From the NCBI RefSeq assembly GCF_001890765.1, contig NZ_KV878783.1, forward strand, positions 4,368,771-4,432,770: a stretch of 64,000 bases of DNA. Reading direction: 5' to 3'. The notes beneath the pieces were generated by a model. It was not told the DNA's origin. It worked only from the letters and a program-made list of their open reading frames with translations, and made no database searches. Numbering within the stretch: the first letter of the stretch is position 1; the number at the start of each line of letters is the position of its first letter. This DNA is from Spirulina major PCC 6313 (lineage in GTDB: Bacteria; Cyanobacteriota; Cyanobacteriia; Cyanobacteriales; Spirulinaceae). The position numbers and the translations under genes are program-made. This document shows, piece after piece, positions 63,841 through 64,000 of the stretch.

Positions 63841-64000
63841 ATGGAACTGGCTCCAACGTTAACCGGTCAGACCGTGCAAAATCAGGTCAGGGAAGCGGGG
63901 ATAAATCCAAATTATTGGTATCCGGTGGCCTGGTCAACGCGGCTCAAGGCAGGAGAAGTCATGCCAGTCAAGATTTGGGGGCAAGCGATCGCTGTCTTTC
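63841..64000 (+). CDS. Rieske-type oxygenase, N-terminal part (runs off the window)
   Basis: The first 53 residues are visible: MELAPTLTGQTVQNQ, then NPNYWYPVAWSTRLKAGEV and IWGQAIAVF. This is the entry strand of a Rieske [2Fe-2S] domain as in chlorophyllide a oxygenase or pheophorbide a oxygenase-like proteins. The Cys-His cluster motifs lie beyond the end of the window. AGGAG is 10 bases before the ATG. Family level only. Confidence 0.75.
   Translation, partial: MELAPTLTGQTVQNQVREAGINPNYWYPVAWSTRLKAGEVMPVKIWGQAIAVF

Overview
The window reads as chromosomal DNA of a cyanobacterium. The octamer GCGATCGC (HIP1) is dense in most genes. Cyanobacterium-typical genes are present: gshA of the cyanobacterial type, ycf23 (DUF561), a CAAD/CURT1-like membrane protein, a GUN4-tailed kinase, a DUF1400 hydrolase, DUF2808, a group 2 sigma factor and three cyanobacterial Ser/Thr kinases. 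I see no rRNA, CRISPR array or prophage. All family names come from reading the translations and from memory; no search was run.

Layout. 1-11.3 kb is a housekeeping mosaic: prs, a GerMN-like lipoprotein, a cation/proton antiporter with a Usp tail, a 2-Cys peroxiredoxin, a Ser/Thr kinase, glyQ, a PIG-V-like mannosyltransferase and an alpha/beta hydrolase. 11.3-16.6 kb is an AT-richer, HIP1-poor island. It starts with a truncated N-terminus of an MmeI/COG1002-type restriction-methylation protein. A tight three-gene cassette follows: a double winged-helix protein, an AAA+ ATPase with an N-terminal HTH, and a DUF1802-like/PD-(D/E)XK nuclease. It looks like an undescribed or poorly described defence system and is the best candidate for novelty here. 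16.8-27.5 kb returns to core genes: STK-GUN4, ABC ATPase, PAS histidine kinase, thrB, CbiQ/EcfT, DUF1400 hydrolase, gshA and trmL.

27.5-30.1 kb holds a long leader, possibly a c-di-AMP-type riboswitch, in front of a LysM/M23 cell-wall hydrolase that starts with TTG. 30.4-44.5 kb carries a HhoA-like protease, a DnaJ/pentapeptide fusion, moxR, three tRNA genes (Met, Thr, Tyr), ispF, a CNNM-type protein, a 45-residue membrane protein, tldD, a CHASE2-GGDEF-EAL protein, yebC and ycf23. 44.7-46.2 kb is a single insertion: an HNH-less IscB relative (IsrB type) preceded by a strongly folded HEARO/omega-RNA-like region and closed by a long hairpin. 46.3-64 kb contains an STK-TPR pair, CAAD, an orphan TpsB porin, a phosphoglycerate mutase, a sigma factor, hisIE, an RND efflux pair with tandem repeats between its genes, an aldo/keto reductase head-to-head with an M42 peptidase, a DUF2130 coiled-coil protein, a sterol-desaturase-family enzyme and the start of a Rieske oxygenase.

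Working together: the 11.7-16.6 kb genes are very probably one transcription unit. The kinase and TPR genes at 46.3-48.5 kb, the RND pump and its adaptor at 54.7-59.4 kb, and the Tyr/Thr tRNA genes are further co-oriented units. Most other genes are singletons, as is usual in cyanobacteria.
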